A stretch of DNA of 8,391 bases, taken from contig JAOULV010000046.1 in NCBI GenBank assembly GCA_029881835.1, forward strand, positions 1 through 8,391, written 5' to 3'. The position numbers were made by a program, and so were the translations under genes. Shown piece after piece: positions 6,828-8,391 of this stretch. Origin of the DNA: Rhodospirillaceae bacterium (GTDB lineage Bacteria > Pseudomonadota > Alphaproteobacteria > Rhodospirillales > Magnetovibrionaceae). Positions within the stretch are counted from its first letter, which is position 1; the number at the start of each line of letters is the position of its first letter. The notes below the pieces were generated by a model. It ran no database searches, was not told the origin of the DNA, and was given only the letters and a program-made list of their open reading frames with translations.

Positions 6828-7337
6828 TTATGCGCTCGGTTCACGCACGACTTGCCATGAACCGTCTTCGTTGCGACACGCGGTTCCGGTTGCTGTGCTT
6901 TCACCATCATCGGTAAATACGGTTGTTTCAAAATCCCGGCAGTCTGCACCGGTTTTTGCCTGTTCGTAGGTTTCCCCGGCTTTGGCGGTGCCGGAATTTC
7001 CGCTTTCGGGGTTTGACCAGCCAGAACTTCTATCCGGTTCGCCGTTTTCAAGTGTATCGTCAAGTGTGGCTTCGGCCATCTGTCGATCACGTTCGGTCAA
7101 GCGGCGCGCTATTTCATCTCCCAAAACTGCACCCAAACCGGCACCAAGCGCGATTGAGGCCGCCCTACCGCTGCCGCCACCCATTTTTGATCCGATTATT
7201 CCACCTAAAACGCCGCCGATTATGGTTCCGGCCTTGCGCGATCCGCTTTCGTTATTGGCGCACGCACCAAGCAGGGACGCGCCCAGCAATACAATAATAA
7301 TTTTTTTAAAAAAACCGCCGCCGAATTGTCCGATCAT
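6828..7337 (-). CDS. Glycine-zipper outer-membrane lipoprotein, Rickettsia 17 kDa surface antigen family
   Basis: The product is a predicted lipoprotein of 169 residues. A basic-hydrophobic signal peptide (FFKKIIIVLLGASLLGAC) ends in a lipobox with Cys26 as the lipidation site. It is followed by a glycine-zipper segment (about 37-76) rich in GxxxG spacing (AGTIIGGVLGGIIGSKMGGG, then ALGAGLGAVLG), which typically packs as a hairpin in the membrane. The region after this is polar and acidic. The C-terminal block, CRDFETTVF to GTACRNEDGSWQVV (133-164), resembles the tail of the 17 kDa antigen family; Cys133 and Cys154 could pair in the periplasm. I place the start at ATG 7337: AAGGA lies 8 nt upstream of it, whereas the in-frame ATG at 7358 has no ribosome site. 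The family is linked to envelope structure, but its exact role is unknown. It may be co-transcribed with the J-domain gene downstream. Confidence 0.88.
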   Translation of the reverse strand: MIGQFGGGFFKKIIIVLLGASLLGACANNESGSRKAGTIIGGVLGGIIGSKMGGGSGRAASIALGAGLGAVLGDEIARRLTERDRQMAEATLDDTLENGEPDRSSGWSNPESGNSGTAKAGETYEQAKTGADCRDFETTVFTDDGESTATGTACRNEDGSWQVVREPSA

Positions 7338-7479
7338 TGTTGTTTTCCTTGAAAGCATAAATACGAAAACCCCTGTTGATGCGCCCCAAGCAAGGGTGGA
7401 TTTTAGGCAAAGGTTACCCTTAAATCCTTACTAAAAATTAACGATAATAGGCGGTATTGATACAGTCCTTTTGTTTCAA

Positions 7480-7507
7480 TTGGTTATGGGGCTAAAATAG
7501 GTATAAT
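7480..7507 (+). promoter_or_regulatory. Likely promoter of pdxH
   Basis: A perfect -10 hexamer, TATAAT (7502-7507), lies 43 bp before the pdxH start codon. TTGGTT (7480-7485) with a 16-bp spacer is the best -35 partner, matching three of six bases. Transcription would start near 7514 and give a leader of about 37 nt. The rest of the divergent spacer (7338-7550) must also hold the leftward lipoprotein promoter, for which no clear box pair was found. The -10 is good and the -35 weak. Confidence 0.5.
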
Positions 7508-7550
7508 CAGGAAAATGCCCCGCCATCATAACCGGAAGTAACGCATATAT

Positions 7551-8144
7551 ATGAGCTCAATCCCCACCAACGAAGACCCCATAAGGCTGTTTGAGCAATG
7601 GCTGACCGAGGCCGAAAAGAGCGAGCCCAACGACCCCAGCGCCATGACCCTGGCAACGGTGGGGGCGGACGGCATGCCTGCGGCACGGATGGTATTGTTA
7701 AAAGGTGTGGATGAGCGCGGTTTTGTATTTTACACCAACCTTGGGTCCGACAAGGCGGCCGATTTGCAGCTAAACCCGGTGGGTGCATTGGTGTTTCACT
7801 GGAAAAGCCTGCGCAGGCAGGTGCGCATAAACGGCGCGGTTGAAATGGTTAGCGATGCTGAGGCTGATGAATATTTTGCATCGCGTCCGCGCGATTCACG
7901 CATTGGGGCGTGGGCATCAAAACAATCACAACCCTTAGAAGGAATGTTTGAGCTGGAGGCAAGGGTGGCAAAATTTGCGCTCAAGTTTGCCGTTGGTGAT
8001 ATTCCGCGACCCGATTTTTGGTCAGGCTTTCGCATAATACCGCAAAGAATAGAATTTTGGGCCGACCGTCCGTTCCGTTTGCATGAACGTGTGGTGTTTG
8101 AAAAAAGCAATAGTGGCTGGGCAAGCAAGCGCATCTATCCATGA
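7551..8144 (+). CDS. pdxH: Pyridoxamine/pyridoxine 5'-phosphate oxidase
   Basis: PdxH oxidises pyridoxine or pyridoxamine 5'-phosphate to pyridoxal 5'-phosphate with FMN and oxygen, in both synthesis and salvage of PLP; it is a cytoplasmic dimer. The 197 residues are about the family length. The split-barrel FMN fold shows RMVLLKGVDERGFVFYTN (46-63), LVFHWKSLRRQVRINGAVE (80-98) and SRPRDSRIGAWASKQSQP (111-128). The C-terminal signature is WSGFRIIPQRIEFW (157-170), then RLHERVVF, ending in RIYP. These include the Arg and His residues that hold the phosphate and cofactor in known structures. ATG at 7551 is the only sensible start; GGAAG (7534-7538) lies 12 nt upstream, somewhat far for a ribosome site. 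A cation-efflux gene follows 11 nt after the stop and is probably co-transcribed. Confidence 0.97.
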   Translation: MSSIPTNEDPIRLFEQWLTEAEKSEPNDPSAMTLATVGADGMPAARMVLLKGVDERGFVFYTNLGSDKAADLQLNPVGALVFHWKSLRRQVRINGAVEMVSDAEADEYFASRPRDSRIGAWASKQSQPLEGMFELEARVAKFALKFAVGDIPRPDFWSGFRIIPQRIEFWADRPFRLHERVVFEKSNSGWASKRIYP

Positions 8145-8155
8145 GAAATAATTAA

Positions 8156-8391
8156 ATGCACAATCATACAGACCACCATAAAGACATATCGACTAGCCGC
8201 GAAGACAACAAACGGTTGATGCGGCTGGCAACGTATGTTGCGGTTGCGGTTGCTGGTTCGCTTGTGTCGATAAAATTTGTCGCATGGATAATGACAGATT
8301 CAGTTAGCCTGCTTTCCACGATGATTGATTCACTTTTGGACGTTGCCGCATCAACGGTCAATCTTTTCGCCATACGTCATGCACTGCAACC
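8156..8391 (+). CDS. Cation diffusion facilitator (FieF-like), N-terminal part, cut by window end
   Basis: CDF proteins export divalent metals such as zinc or ferrous iron across the inner membrane in exchange for protons. Translation from ATG 8156 is open to the end of the window for 78 codons. A first hydrophobic segment (about residues 24-47) is followed by TDSVSLLSTMIDSLLDVAAS and then NLFAIRHALQP, closely matching the start of E. coli FieF. The DSLLD motif (codons about 58-62) holds the two Asp residues of the transport site in membrane helix 2. The N-terminus MHNHTDHH is rich in His and could bind metal. Only a weak GAGA lies upstream, so translation may depend on coupling to pdxH, whose stop is 11 nt before. 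The cytoplasmic C-terminal domain and the metal-specifying remainder are outside the window, so the substrate cannot be assigned. Confidence 0.9.
   Translation, partial: MHNHTDHHKDISTSREDNKRLMRLATYVAVAVAGSLVSIKFVAWIMTDSVSLLSTMIDSLLDVAASTVNLFAIRHALQ

Noticed and set aside
6982..7434. Open frame on the plus strand opposite the lipoprotein gene (150 codons).
   Set aside because: It is a Pro/Ser/Ala-rich shadow of the Gly-rich zipper region on the other strand. The minus-strand frame has a signal peptide, a lipobox and a ribosome site.
1..8391. A hidden defence system, mobile element or new multi-gene system.
   Set aside because: All major frames are accounted for by known housekeeping or envelope families, spacers are short, and no transposase, integrase, toxin-antitoxin pair, repeat array or tRNA was recognised.

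Overview
The window reads as an ordinary bacterial chromosome segment, most likely from an alphaproteobacterium of intermediate GC content. Three things suggest this: the fabI-aroC pair lying close to a J-domain gene and pdxH, the dxs-tlyA pair, and a glycine-zipper lipoprotein related to the 17 kDa surface antigen of Rickettsia. The lineage is inferred from gene content and protein character; no search was run. Every long reading frame that looks coding is a recognisable housekeeping or envelope gene. I see no insertion sequence, prophage, CRISPR array, tRNA or rRNA.

Layout. (1) Positions 3-1846, + strand: the C-terminal part of dxs (isoprenoid precursor synthesis, cut by the window start), then tlyA (rRNA 2'-O-methyltransferase), 8 nt apart and probably one operon. 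(2) Positions 1849-2476: a hairpin terminator reading on the minus strand, a small single-domain rhodanese gene on the minus strand, and behind it a 120-bp island with only 17 G+C bases. The island carries a perfect-consensus sigma70-type promoter for the rhodanese gene and a 10-bp direct repeat. (3) Positions 2477-4375, minus strand: fabI then aroC, 15 nt apart, making enoyl-ACP reductase and chorismate synthase. (4) Positions 4376-5852: a divergent spacer, then a YihY/UPF0761 inner-membrane protein on the + strand. (5) Positions 5865-7337, minus strand: a glycine-zipper lipoprotein gene followed by a class B (zinc-finger-less) J-domain co-chaperone gene, whose 3' end lies 12 nt from the yihY-like stop codon. 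(6) Positions 7338-8391: a divergent spacer with a likely promoter, then pdxH (PLP synthesis, + strand), then the N-terminal part of a FieF-like cation diffusion facilitator cut by the window end.

Functional links. Several products make essential metabolites or cofactors: DXP from dxs, acyl chains from fabI, chorismate from aroC, and PLP from pdxH. DXP feeds isoprenoids and, in bacteria with the DXP-dependent route, also PLP, so dxs and pdxH can be metabolically linked although they are not co-transcribed. No new multi-gene system was recognised. The features most worth a second look are the regulatory DNA around the rhodanese gene and a few start-codon choices.
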